From IMG/VR virus record IMGVR_UViG_3300042362_000346, positions 1-41,415 of that record: a stretch of DNA of 41,415 nucleotides; one strand, written 5' to 3'. Of this stretch, positions 32,159 to 38,455 are shown piece by piece. The translations under genes and the position numbers were made by a program. Every line of letters starts with the position of its first letter. Position 1 is the first letter of the stretch. A model generated the notes under the pieces. The model saw nothing but the letters and a program-made list of their open reading frames with translations. It ran no database searches and was not told the DNA's origin. The stretch is from a virus.

Positions 32159-32332
32159 ATGCAAGGTGCATATGTGAAAATCTCGGTGAGCATGCCGGAC
32201 GAAATCTACGGCTTTCTCAAAACGAAAAGCAAAGCGGGCGGGACTCCTATTAGTCGGCTGGTGGCTCAAGCGGTGAGCCGCATGGCGGTGCGGGAGACCA
32301 AAGCCAAAACCAAAGGGGGGGCGAGCAAATGA
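32159..32332 (+). CDS. Small ribbon-helix-helix protein (Cro-like position)
   Basis: A 57-residue RHH protein: strand VKISVSM (6-12), helix PDEIYGFLKTKSK, a GGTPIS turn, helix RLVAQAVSRMAV and a basic tail. It is the first gene of the rightward early run and faces the other RHH gene; its ATG directly touches an operator-like GTAGCACC. By position it may act like Cro. It overlaps the next gene by ATGA. It is too small to judge the family further. Confidence 0.7.
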   Translation: MQGAYVKISVSMPDEIYGFLKTKSKAGGTPISRLVAQAVSRMAVRETKAKTKGGASK

Positions 32333-32517
32333 AATCTGCGGGGGAGATCGCAAGTGCTTTGGGTGTGGCGAAGGAGACGATTGAGGCGTGGGCTCGGGAC
32401 TCAAAGATTCCGGCGTTTAAGGTGGGTCGGAGCTGGAAATTTATCGAGGCGGATGTGCTGAAGGCTCTGCGTCTTTCAGGGAATGACTTGTCTCGAGCCA
32501 TGGGGAGGGCGGCCTAA
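32329..32517 (+). CDS. Excisionase-type helix-turn-helix protein
   Basis: A 62-residue protein with the excisionase/MerR-like winged HTH: SAGEIASALGVAKETIEAWA for the recognition part, then KIPAFKVGRSWKF (wing; the G-R-x-W-K/R-F signature) and IEADVLKALRL. Proteins of this type act as phage excisionases or as small regulators. Being in the early operon beside the switch and 1.3 kb from attP, a directionality factor for the integrase is likely. ATGA overlap with the RHH gene sets the start. Confidence 0.78.
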   Translation: MKSAGEIASALGVAKETIEAWARDSKIPAFKVGRSWKFIEADVLKALRLSGNDLSRAMGRAA

Positions 32518-32657
32518 TGAAACTCTGGCACTGCCTGGCGAATGGGATCTTCGGGCCTTTTGGGGACTACATACTGGCGGCGACCCCTGCGGAGGCGCGG
32601 CTGAAATTTTACAGGGAACACAAATGCACCCCCACTCGGGTGGTGCTGGAGAGATAA
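32517..32657 (+). CDS. Small hypothetical protein
   Basis: A 46-residue frame beginning in the stop codon of the preceding gene (TAATG). Sequence MKLWHCLANGIFGPFGDYIL then AATPAEARLKFYREHKCTPT resembles short phage proteins of the type Y-I-x-A-A-T-P-x-E-A (conversion of an environmental signal is not known). High G/C third positions support coding. Function unknown. Confidence 0.5.
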   Translation: MKLWHCLANGIFGPFGDYILAATPAEARLKFYREHKCTPTRVVLER

Positions 32658-32660
32658 TTT

Positions 32661-32783
32661 ATGGAACACGAAGTCATCGTCCGACAAATGCAGTTCGCGT
32701 GGGAGTTTGCCTGCGCTTTCGGCCCAGCCGTTGTTTTGGCTGGGGTCACAATGTGGGTCACGAGCTGGGGGAGGGCGAAATGA
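32661..32783 (+). CDS. Small one-helix membrane protein
   Basis: A 40-residue frame with one hydrophobic helix (FACAFGPAVVLAGVTMWV) and charged ends. It starts three bases after the previous stop with an AT leader and ends in an ATGA overlap with the next gene, which supports translation. Function unknown. Confidence 0.4.
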   Translation: MEHEVIVRQMQFAWEFACAFGPAVVLAGVTMWVTSWGRAK

Positions 32784-33007
32784 GCGGGATTAACCACAGA
32801 GGACACAGAGAACACGGAGGGTGGACTCCCGTTGTGGAGGAGCTGCCGGATGAGGAGACGAGTGTGATCGTGGCTACGGATGATGGGCATGTGGATGCCG
32901 GTTTCTTGCTCGAGGGCAAATGGCGCTGGCTGGATGCGGGGCTCATCAAGGTGGGTGTGTCGCATTGGATGGATTTCCCAGAACCGCCGCGGGAGGTCTC
33001 GAAATGA
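32780..33007 (+). CDS. DUF551-like protein
   Basis: A 75-residue protein with the DUF551 pattern known from many phages: GWTPVVEELPDEETSVIVAT, then GFLLEGKWRWLD, and SHWMDFPEPP near the end (W-x-x-V-x-x-x-L-P ... V-x-H-W-x-x-x-P-x-P-P). Its role is unknown. ATGA overlaps at both ends. Confidence 0.75.
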   Translation: MSGINHRGHREHGGWTPVVEELPDEETSVIVATDDGHVDAGFLLEGKWRWLDAGLIKVGVSHWMDFPEPPREVSK

Positions 33008-33171
33008 GTGGCTGGGCGGCGATCTTGTTGGCGGTGCTGACGCTGGGCAGTTGCTGGGCCAGCTACTGCCTGGGCCAACGCGACATTCTGATTCGGCTCC
33101 GCAAGCTGCGGGAGAAGGAAGACCGCTGGCGTGAGTGGGATGCGAACAACTTGGAGGATTTTGAGGACTGA
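33004..33171 (+). CDS. Small membrane protein
   Basis: A 55-residue protein: one N-terminal helix (AAILLAVLTLGSCWASYCL) followed by a charged helix (LRKLREKEDRWREWDA) and an acidic tail. It starts in an ATGA overlap. The plan, one membrane anchor with a cytoplasmic coiled coil, is compatible with several functions; none is assigned. Confidence 0.5.
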   Translation: MSGWAAILLAVLTLGSCWASYCLGQRDILIRLRKLREKEDRWREWDANNLEDFED

Positions 33172-33201
33172 TTTTTTAAAAACAACAGCAGGAGTCAAAC
33201 A

Positions 33202-33537
33202 ATGAGAAAAATGAAAAACACAACAGGTAATAACCACAACAGGTTACATGGTCATCAAATCCACAAATTAAACATGTGGGTAGAGCAAAACAAGGAGTTA
33301 GTAGTGAATAGCATCTTGGAGCATTCAGCAGCCAAAGCATCGGAAGTCCTTGGTTTTCAAATAACAAAATTCAACATTAGCCATGCGCGTGAGAATTGCG
33401 GAATTGTAGGGCGGCGTGGCAAAAAAAACAGCCAAAAACTCAGCACCGCTGAGTTGGCTACCTATGTCTTAGAGCTTTATCAGCGCATTGGAGAGCTAAT
33501 TCCTTCAGGCTTAATTGAATTGGCAAAACGGCAATAG
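33202..33537 (+). CDS. AT-rich hypothetical protein, possible regulator
   Basis: A 111-residue basic protein whose codons are much richer in A/T than its neighbours, suggesting recent acquisition. Residues 35-68 (VNSILEHSAAKASEVLGFQI, then SHARENCGIV) look like a helix-turn-helix in style, with a helical C-terminus. AGGAG about 9 bases upstream of the ATG is a fair ribosome site. No family recognised. A T-run and A-run (33172-33185) precede it. Confidence 0.55.
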   Translation: MRKMKNTTGNNHNRLHGHQIHKLNMWVEQNKELVVNSILEHSAAKASEVLGFQITKFNISHARENCGIVGRRGKKNSQKLSTAELATYVLELYQRIGELIPSGLIELAKRQ

Positions 33538-33560
33538 CGCCGGTGGAAGGATTTTTATAA

Positions 33561-34490
33561 ATGAAACTGAACATAGTAACAGGAAAACTACAGCGGGCCC
33601 AGCGGGTCTGCTTTTATGGGGTGGAATCCGTGGGCAAAACCACGCTGGCCGCCAAAATGCCGCAGCCGGTCTTTCTCGATGTGGAGAAGGGGACGGCGCA
33701 CCTCGATGTGCCTCGGCAGGAGATCGGGTCTTGGGCGGAGCTGCTGGAGGTGGTGCGGGAGCTGGCCTCGGGGAGCTATGGCTACAAGACCGTTGTCTTA
33801 GACTCTATCGACTGGGCAGAGCGGCTGAACCACTCCGATCTGTGTGAGCAGAAGAAGATCAAAAGCCTGGAGGAGATTCCCTACGGCAAGGGATTCACCA
33901 TGGCGGCGGAGCGCATGGCTCGATTCCTCAATGATCTGGACCGTCTTGTGGATGCGGGCATCCATGTCGTTTTAATCGGCCATGCTCAAGTGCGACGCCA
34001 AGAGCCGCCGGATCAGGTGCAGGCATTCGACCGTTACGAGTTGAAGCTATCAAAGCAGGCTTCTCCGCTGGTGAAGGAATGGGTGGACCACCTGTTTTTC
34101 CTCAACTTCAAGACTCGGATCGTGGAGTCGGAATCTGGCAAGGCCAAGGGCCGCGGGGGCAAGGAGCGGGTGCTCTTCACAACCCATGCGGCGGCTTACG
34201 ATGCGAAGACTCGCTCGGAGCTGGCGGATGAGTTGCCGCTCGAATACTCGAGCATTTCCTCCCTTTTCGGGGGGGTGAAGGCTCCGGTGGTGGCGGCGGC
34301 GCAGGCTTATGCGGCGGCGGAACCTTTGGAGACTTACCTGGAGCCGCATGAGGAGGCGGTGAATGCCTGGCTCTTGGCGAAGGGCAAAATCTCGGAGGGC
34401 CAGACTTGGCGGGATATGCCGCCGGCGCTGCGGGACCAGGTCTCGGCGAGGCCGGAGGATTTCGTAAAAGCCGTAACGAAGGCGGCATAG
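33561..34490 (+). CDS. Sak4-like RecA-fold ATPase
   Basis: A 309-residue phage recombination ATPase of the Sak4/AAA_24 type: Walker A GVESVGKTT (20-28), Walker B TVVLDSID (77-84), a HVVLIGHAQVRRQ block, and a helical C-terminus. Sak4 proteins help single-strand annealing and replication with a phage SSB. A nuclease, an SSB-like protein and a resolvase follow on the same strand, forming one recombination module. GGAAGG 8-10 bases upstream of the ATG is the ribosome site. Confidence 0.82.
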   Translation: MKLNIVTGKLQRAQRVCFYGVESVGKTTLAAKMPQPVFLDVEKGTAHLDVPRQEIGSWAELLEVVRELASGSYGYKTVVLDSIDWAERLNHSDLCEQKKIKSLEEIPYGKGFTMAAERMARFLNDLDRLVDAGIHVVLIGHAQVRRQEPPDQVQAFDRYELKLSKQASPLVKEWVDHLFFLNFKTRIVESESGKAKGRGGKERVLFTTHAAAYDAKTRSELADELPLEYSSISSLFGGVKAPVVAAAQAYAAAEPLETYLEPHEEAVNAWLLAKGKISEGQTWRDMPPALRDQVSARPEDFVKAVTKAA

Positions 34491-34492
34491 CT

Positions 34493-34756
34493 ATGACTCT
34501 GGAGAGGGCATGCCGGGAGGCTTTGGGGGAGGTGGGTGATTTGTTTCACACCAAAACCTCCCCCGAGGGGTGGCTCAAACGAAGGCTGCGGGTTGAGACC
34601 TACTCGCCGAGCGATATCCGGGCGCTGCCTCCCTACCTCTCGGTGACGAGCTGCGAGGAAGTGAATGCGGCGTGTGACCGGTGGCTGGCCTCTCGAGGAA
34701 AACTGACAGGAAAAGACTACGCAAAACACATCAACAAAACACATCATGACATCTAA
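34493..34756 (+). CDS. Hypothetical protein between Sak4-like and nuclease genes
   Basis: An 87-residue protein: helix ERACREALGEVGDLFHTK, then a middle RRLRVETYSPSDIRALPPYL, and a basic end. It begins two bases after the Sak4 stop and overlaps the nuclease start by 11 bases, so it is part of the operon. No family recognised. Confidence 0.5.
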   Translation: MTLERACREALGEVGDLFHTKTSPEGWLKRRLRVETYSPSDIRALPPYLSVTSCEEVNAACDRWLASRGKLTGKDYAKHINKTHHDI

Positions 34757-35780
34757 CATACGACACAGCATGCTGCCGAAGCTGGCGGCTTGCCCGAAAT
34801 ACACACCGAAGCCGGGGGATGCGGGGCCAGCGGCCCAGCGGGGGACGGTGATGGATGAGGCTTTTCGTTTGGGGTTGCAGGGCGACCGCACCAAGATCGA
34901 CGCGCTACCGGCGGAGGACCGCCCAGCCGTTCTGTGGGCGGTCGCCCTTATGGAGGACTACAAGCGGACGGGGACCATTGAGGCTCGGGAGGAGTATCTG
35001 GCGATGCATACGCCGGGGATCGCCCACATCGGCACGGCGGATGCGCTCTGCGAGAAGTTGGGATGGGTGGCGGATCTGAAGACGGGGCAGCTGCGGAACT
35101 ACATGGAGCAGCTGGCGGCCTACGCTTATGCGATGATGCACAGGACTTTTGAGCAGGAGTATGCGGCGCATGTGCTCTACTGCGACCATCAGGTGGTGAA
35201 GAGCTACCGATTCACGCTGGAGCAGGCGAAGGGGATCGTGGAACGGATTATCGCCGAGGTGAATGACCCATCCGCGGAGCCTCGGGCGTCGGAATACTGC
35301 GGGTGGTGTGCGAATCAGGATTCCTGCCCTGCCGTGGTGAAGCCGGTGGAGCAGGGGCTGGCGGTGATCGCGGCGGAGTCCCCTACCCTGTCGGCGATGC
35401 TGGAGCGGGTGCTGGAGTCTCCGGAAACTTTGGGGCTTTTTGTAAGCCAATGGAAGGCAGTCGAAAAAGCCATCGCGGAACCTGCTCTCGATGCACTCAA
35501 ATCGATGCTCGAGGAGGGCCGCGAGGTGGATGGCTGGAAGCTGACCGAGGTCAAGGGCCGCGAATACTTTGATGTCGAGGGGATTCTGTGGGTGGCGCGG
35601 GAGACGAATGCGCCGGTGGAGTCCATCATCTTGGCACTCGGCGGAAAGATGTCCGGCAAAGCCTACCGCGAGTGGGCGGCTCAACTGGGCCGCGAACCGC
35701 TGAACGCGCATGTGCGCACCGGATCGACAACAAAACAACTCAGACAAGTGAAAACCAAACAAACCAAACAACTAAACTAA
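34746..35780 (+). CDS. PD-(D/E)XK nuclease, Cas4/DUF2800-like
   Basis: A 344-residue protein with the RecB/Cas4-type nuclease signs: an early Cys (LAACPKYT, about 16), RGTVMDEAF, the active-site strand pair GTADALCEKLGWVADLKTGQ (Asp and Lys with the TGQ), Gln-Tyr motif YMEQLAAYAYAMM, and a Cys group YCGWCANQDSCPA that together with the early Cys may bind an iron-sulphur cluster. Such proteins act as exonucleases in phage recombination. It follows a Sak4-like ATPase and precedes an SSB-like gene. The last 60 residues are Lys/Thr/Gln-rich. Confidence 0.82.
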   Translation: MTSNIRHSMLPKLAACPKYTPKPGDAGPAAQRGTVMDEAFRLGLQGDRTKIDALPAEDRPAVLWAVALMEDYKRTGTIEAREEYLAMHTPGIAHIGTADALCEKLGWVADLKTGQLRNYMEQLAAYAYAMMHRTFEQEYAAHVLYCDHQVVKSYRFTLEQAKGIVERIIAEVNDPSAEPRASEYCGWCANQDSCPAVVKPVEQGLAVIAAESPTLSAMLERVLESPETLGLFVSQWKAVEKAIAEPALDALKSMLEEGREVDGWKLTEVKGREYFDVEGILWVARETNAPVESIILALGGKMSGKAYREWAAQLGREPLNAHVRTGSTTKQLRQVKTKQTKQLN

Positions 35781-35783
35781 TAT

Positions 35784-36278
35784 ATGGATAACGAAAATAG
35801 ATATGTGAACGAGTCGGGCCGCTACCTTTGCAAGGTGAAGGCGCCGGGGAATGGCTGGATCGGGGTGTCGGGGAGCGGGAGCGAATTCATTCGCATTCCA
35901 TTGCTTGTGACCGATGCGGGCTCGCAGGAGGGGCGCGAGATCGTGTGGCGGGGCTACCTGACGGAGGCCGCGGCGCGGCGGACGATACAGACGCTTGACG
36001 ATTGCTTTGGCAAGAACTGGGACATCAAGTCCTTGGCCAGCGGGGCGGCGAGCTTTGCGGGTCAGATGGCTCGGATCACGGTGGACTCCGAAGAATACAA
36101 CGGGGAGACTCGGCACAAGGTGAAGTGGCTGAACCCTGCGGAGATGGCTCCGAAGAACGAGGTGGATGCCACGGTGATCGAGGCGCTGGCCGAGCGGGTG
36201 GCGAAGATCGACCGGGGCGATGATGTGAAGGCGCCAACGAAACCTGCACCCAAAACCTCGGACGACATTCCGTTTTAA
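35784..36278 (+). CDS. Single-stranded DNA-binding-like protein
   Basis: A 164-residue protein with a strand-rich N-terminal domain of about 120 residues (YLCKVKAPGNGWIGVSGSG, MARITVDSEEYNGETRHKVK) followed by a flexible Lys/Pro/Ala linker and an acidic-hydrophobic tip DDIPF, the usual C-terminus of SSB proteins that recruits partners. It probably covers single strands for the Sak4-like ATPase and the nuclease. The AT-rich leader (CTAATAT) has no Shine-Dalgarno site. Confidence 0.75.
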   Translation: MDNENRYVNESGRYLCKVKAPGNGWIGVSGSGSEFIRIPLLVTDAGSQEGREIVWRGYLTEAAARRTIQTLDDCFGKNWDIKSLASGAASFAGQMARITVDSEEYNGETRHKVKWLNPAEMAPKNEVDATVIEALAERVAKIDRGDDVKAPTKPAPKTSDDIPF

Positions 36279-36280
36279 CC

Positions 36281-36508
36281 ATGAAGGGGATTTTGGAATT
36301 CGACTTGCCGGAGGACGAGGCCGAGATGCGCTACGCCCAATCAGGGCTCGACGCCCTGCTGGTGCTTAACGACCTGGACCAAGAGTGCCGGAGCCGTCTC
36401 AAGCACGGCGCCGGCGCGTTTGCCGACCTCGATGAGAAGACCATCGAGGCCGTGCGGGATTGGGTGAGAGGCGCCTCGCAGCGTCGGAATTTGCCGGACC
36501 TCATATGA
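36281..36508 (+). CDS. Small acidic helical protein
   Basis: A 75-residue protein opening with ILEFDLPEDEAEMRYAQSG, a pattern recurrent in small phage early proteins, then helices with many Asp/Glu and Arg. It overlaps the next gene by ATGA. No function is assigned; its place between SSB-like and resolvase genes suggests a DNA-metabolism accessory role. Confidence 0.6.
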   Translation: MKGILEFDLPEDEAEMRYAQSGLDALLVLNDLDQECRSRLKHGAGAFADLDEKTIEAVRDWVRGASQRRNLPDLI

Positions 36509-36942
36509 CCATCCTTGCCCTCGACCCCGGCACTACCGAGACGGCGTTTGTCCTTTGGGACGGGCGCCGGATCCTCGAGGCCGACCACCTGCCGAATGCG
36601 GAGATCCGCCAAATCCTCATCGGTCGCGAATATGACGCGGTGGCGTGCGAGATGATCGCCAGCTACGGCATGGCGGTGGGCAAGGAGGTTTTCGAGACCT
36701 GTGTCTGGATTGGGAGATTTGTGGAAGTGGCTCGGGTGGAGCCGCGCTTGGTCTACCGGCGCGATGCGAAGCTGCACCTGTGCCACTCGCCCAGGGCAAA
36801 GGATGCCAATGTGCGGCAGGCGCTCATCGACCGCCTCGGGCCGCAGGGCACGAAGAAGAACCCCGGCCCAACCTACGGCATGCGCTCCCACCTGTGGGCG
36901 GCGCTGGCTGTGGCGGTGTATGCGGGGGATGTGAAGGAATAA
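36505..36942 (+). CDS. RuvC-like Holliday junction resolvase
   Basis: A 145-residue RNase H-fold nuclease: ILALDPGTTETAFVLW with Asp7, CEMIASYGM with Glu49, KDANVRQALIDRLG with Asp100 and HLWAALAVAVYA at the end give the four acidic/helix landmarks of phage RuvC-like resolvases. It resolves branched DNA made during replication and recombination. The gene overlaps its upstream neighbour by ATGA, and a GAAGGAATAA at its end carries the ribosome site of the next locus. Confidence 0.85.
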   Translation: MTILALDPGTTETAFVLWDGRRILEADHLPNAEIRQILIGREYDAVACEMIASYGMAVGKEVFETCVWIGRFVEVARVEPRLVYRRDAKLHLCHSPRAKDANVRQALIDRLGPQGTKKNPGPTYGMRSHLWAALAVAVYAGDVKE

Positions 36943-36949
36943 AAATGTG
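36934..36949 (+). promoter_or_regulatory. Shared ribosome site with overlapping ATG and GTG starts
   Basis: AAGGA at 36934-36938 lies six bases before ATGTG: ATG at 36945-36947 begins one 497-residue frame and GTG at 36947-36949 begins the other of 502 residues. A single site can thus serve two starts that share one G. Confidence 0.7.
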
Positions 36950-38438
36950 GATACTACCAAAGAATTTACAGCTATCGAGTGGTGCGCCGGATACGGCGGG
37001 ATTCATCTCGGACTTAAACGAGCAATCCCAAATCTGCGCGTCATCTCTTATGGTGAGATCGAAGCCTTCTGCTGCGCGAATTTGGTTGCAAAAATGGAAG
37101 CGGGACTCTTGGACCCAGCACCTCTCTGGACGGATATTAAGACCTTCCCATGCGAGGACTTTCGTGACCGAGTGGACCTCCTTGTGGCCGGTTACCCCTG
37201 CCAGCCATTCAGCGCAGCCGGAAAGCGACTCGGCACAGAAGACCCTCGCCACCTCTGGCCACACATCGCCAGATCAATACGAGTTATTCGACCTCGACTA
37301 TGCTTCTTTGAGAATGTCGAAGGACACATCAGCCTCGGACTCCGAGAAGTCATTGGAGAATTGGAATCAATCGGTTATAAAAGCTCGTGGGGAATATTCT
37401 CGGCGGCTGAAGTCGGCGCACCGCACCAACGCAAGCGGGTCTTCATCTTGGCCTACGATCAGAGCCAGCGAATACAAGGACACTGGGCCGATTGGCTCCA
37501 AGAGTCACGACCACATGCTGGGCAAGGGCTACCTCTGCGCGGTGGTGACGCAGGATGCGGCGAATTGGCCGACGCCGGACGCATCGAACCACAGGGATGG
37601 GGAAGTGCTACGCAAGGACAACAATCTGGAGCAGGGAGGATTCCACGGAGTCAGCCTGCACCATGCCATGACCAAGTATGGCCAAGCCGCCCCGGCGAGC
37701 AGCAGTTCGCTTGGGAGCCGCCAAGGGTTGTCGGAACAGTCCCAAAGAAACTGGCAGACTTTTGCTCACGGGACGCACAACAGGGGCGAGACACCGCACA
37801 GGCAGGTGGTGAAGGCACTTGTGAACGGGGACAAGGCGAAGACGCAATGCCTCACGGTGGATCAAGTCTTTGCGGAGGAGATCAAGGGGACGAGCCGCCA
37901 AGAGTCGTGGGCAACACCAAATGCGTTTTGCTACCAGCCGCCGGAGAACACGGAGAAATGGACGAAGCGAGCGGAATACCAGCAGACGGAGAAGGGAGTG
38001 AACCTTCACAAGCCGATTCAGACGCAAGTCTTGCACGAAGTGGAGAAGCAATGGGCAACGCCTCAGGCACACGATGCCCAAGGCCCGAAGACGCCGGAGC
38101 AGATCGAAGCAATGAGGGCCAAGGGCCATGGCGTGAAGAATTTGAACGAGATGGTGACATGGCCAACGCCGAGTGCGAGTTGCGACCAAGGCGGACCGAG
38201 CGGCCTAGCCGGCGGATCGGGCAACCGGAAGAAACTGAACTCCATGCTGTCGAGGGAGGAGGCCAAGGCAATGGGTTGCGGCAAGCTCAACCCGCGATGG
38301 GTCGAGACGCTGATGGGGCTTCCGGTGGGCTGGGTTATGCCGAGCTGCAAGTCTCCTGTGACAATCGAACCGACGAGCTGCGCCTCCTCGGCAACGGAGT
38401 CGTGCCTGCCACCGCCGAGCGAGCTTTTCGCGTTTTAA
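36945..38438 (+). CDS. WPTP-repeat protein, out-of-frame with the methyltransferase
   Basis: A 497-residue frame that covers nearly all of the methyltransferase gene. It starts MWILPKNLQLSSG and carries five W-[PA]-T-[PI] units: 169-172, 208-211, 322-325, 370-373 and 406-409, mostly followed by [RDNQS]-A. Near the end is LNPRWVETLMGLPVGW (448-463). Proteins with these repeats and such an ending recur in phages from memory, sometimes as separate genes. In the second half the third codon positions of this frame are mostly G/C, as in ordinary genes here. The ATG has the better initiation site. Function unknown; a link to DNA modification is suggested by the shared locus. Confidence 0.72.
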   Translation: MWILPKNLQLSSGAPDTAGFISDLNEQSQICASSLMVRSKPSAARIWLQKWKRDSWTQHLSGRILRPSHARTFVTEWTSLWPVTPASHSAQPESDSAQKTLATSGHTSPDQYELFDLDYASLRMSKDTSASDSEKSLENWNQSVIKARGEYSRRLKSAHRTNASGSSSWPTIRASEYKDTGPIGSKSHDHMLGKGYLCAVVTQDAANWPTPDASNHRDGEVLRKDNNLEQGGFHGVSLHHAMTKYGQAAPASSSSLGSRQGLSEQSQRNWQTFAHGTHNRGETPHRQVVKALVNGDKAKTQCLTVDQVFAEEIKGTSRQESWATPNAFCYQPPENTEKWTKRAEYQQTEKGVNLHKPIQTQVLHEVEKQWATPQAHDAQGPKTPEQIEAMRAKGHGVKNLNEMVTWPTPSASCDQGGPSGLAGGSGNRKKLNSMLSREEAKAMGCGKLNPRWVETLMGLPVGWVMPSCKSPVTIEPTSCASSATESCLPPPSELFAF

Positions 38439-38455
38439 TAGAGGAACTTATTTAA
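36947..38455 (+). CDS. C5-cytosine DNA methyltransferase
   Basis: A 502-residue enzyme from a GTG start. Ordered motifs: I EWCAGYGGIHLGL (11-23), II SYGEIEA, IV GYPCQPFS with catalytic Cys85, VI FFENVEGH (ENV 122-124), VIII GAPHQRKRVF (161-164), and IX/X LLGNGVVPATAERAF near 480. The region 170-470, which should hold target recognition, is unusually long, low-complexity and rich in Gly, Arg, Gln, Asp, Glu; there the other frame reads as WPTP repeats. The enzyme would methylate cytosine in phage DNA, probably against host restriction. The TAA stop overlaps the helicase start. Confidence 0.88.
   Translation: MDTTKEFTAIEWCAGYGGIHLGLKRAIPNLRVISYGEIEAFCCANLVAKMEAGLLDPAPLWTDIKTFPCEDFRDRVDLLVAGYPCQPFSAAGKRLGTEDPRHLWPHIARSIRVIRPRLCFFENVEGHISLGLREVIGELESIGYKSSWGIFSAAEVGAPHQRKRVFILAYDQSQRIQGHWADWLQESRPHAGQGLPLRGGDAGCGELADAGRIEPQGWGSATQGQQSGAGRIPRSQPAPCHDQVWPSRPGEQQFAWEPPRVVGTVPKKLADFCSRDAQQGRDTAQAGGEGTCERGQGEDAMPHGGSSLCGGDQGDEPPRVVGNTKCVLLPAAGEHGEMDEASGIPADGEGSEPSQADSDASLARSGEAMGNASGTRCPRPEDAGADRSNEGQGPWREEFERDGDMANAECELRPRRTERPSRRIGQPEETELHAVEGGGQGNGLRQAQPAMGRDADGASGGLGYAELQVSCDNRTDELRLLGNGVVPATAERAFRVLIEELI

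Noticed and set aside
36645-36944. Longer start for the WPTP frame inside the resolvase gene
   Set aside because: The 100 upstream residues are an out-of-frame reading of the resolvase; the ATG at 36945 has its own Shine-Dalgarno site and gives the MWILPKN start.
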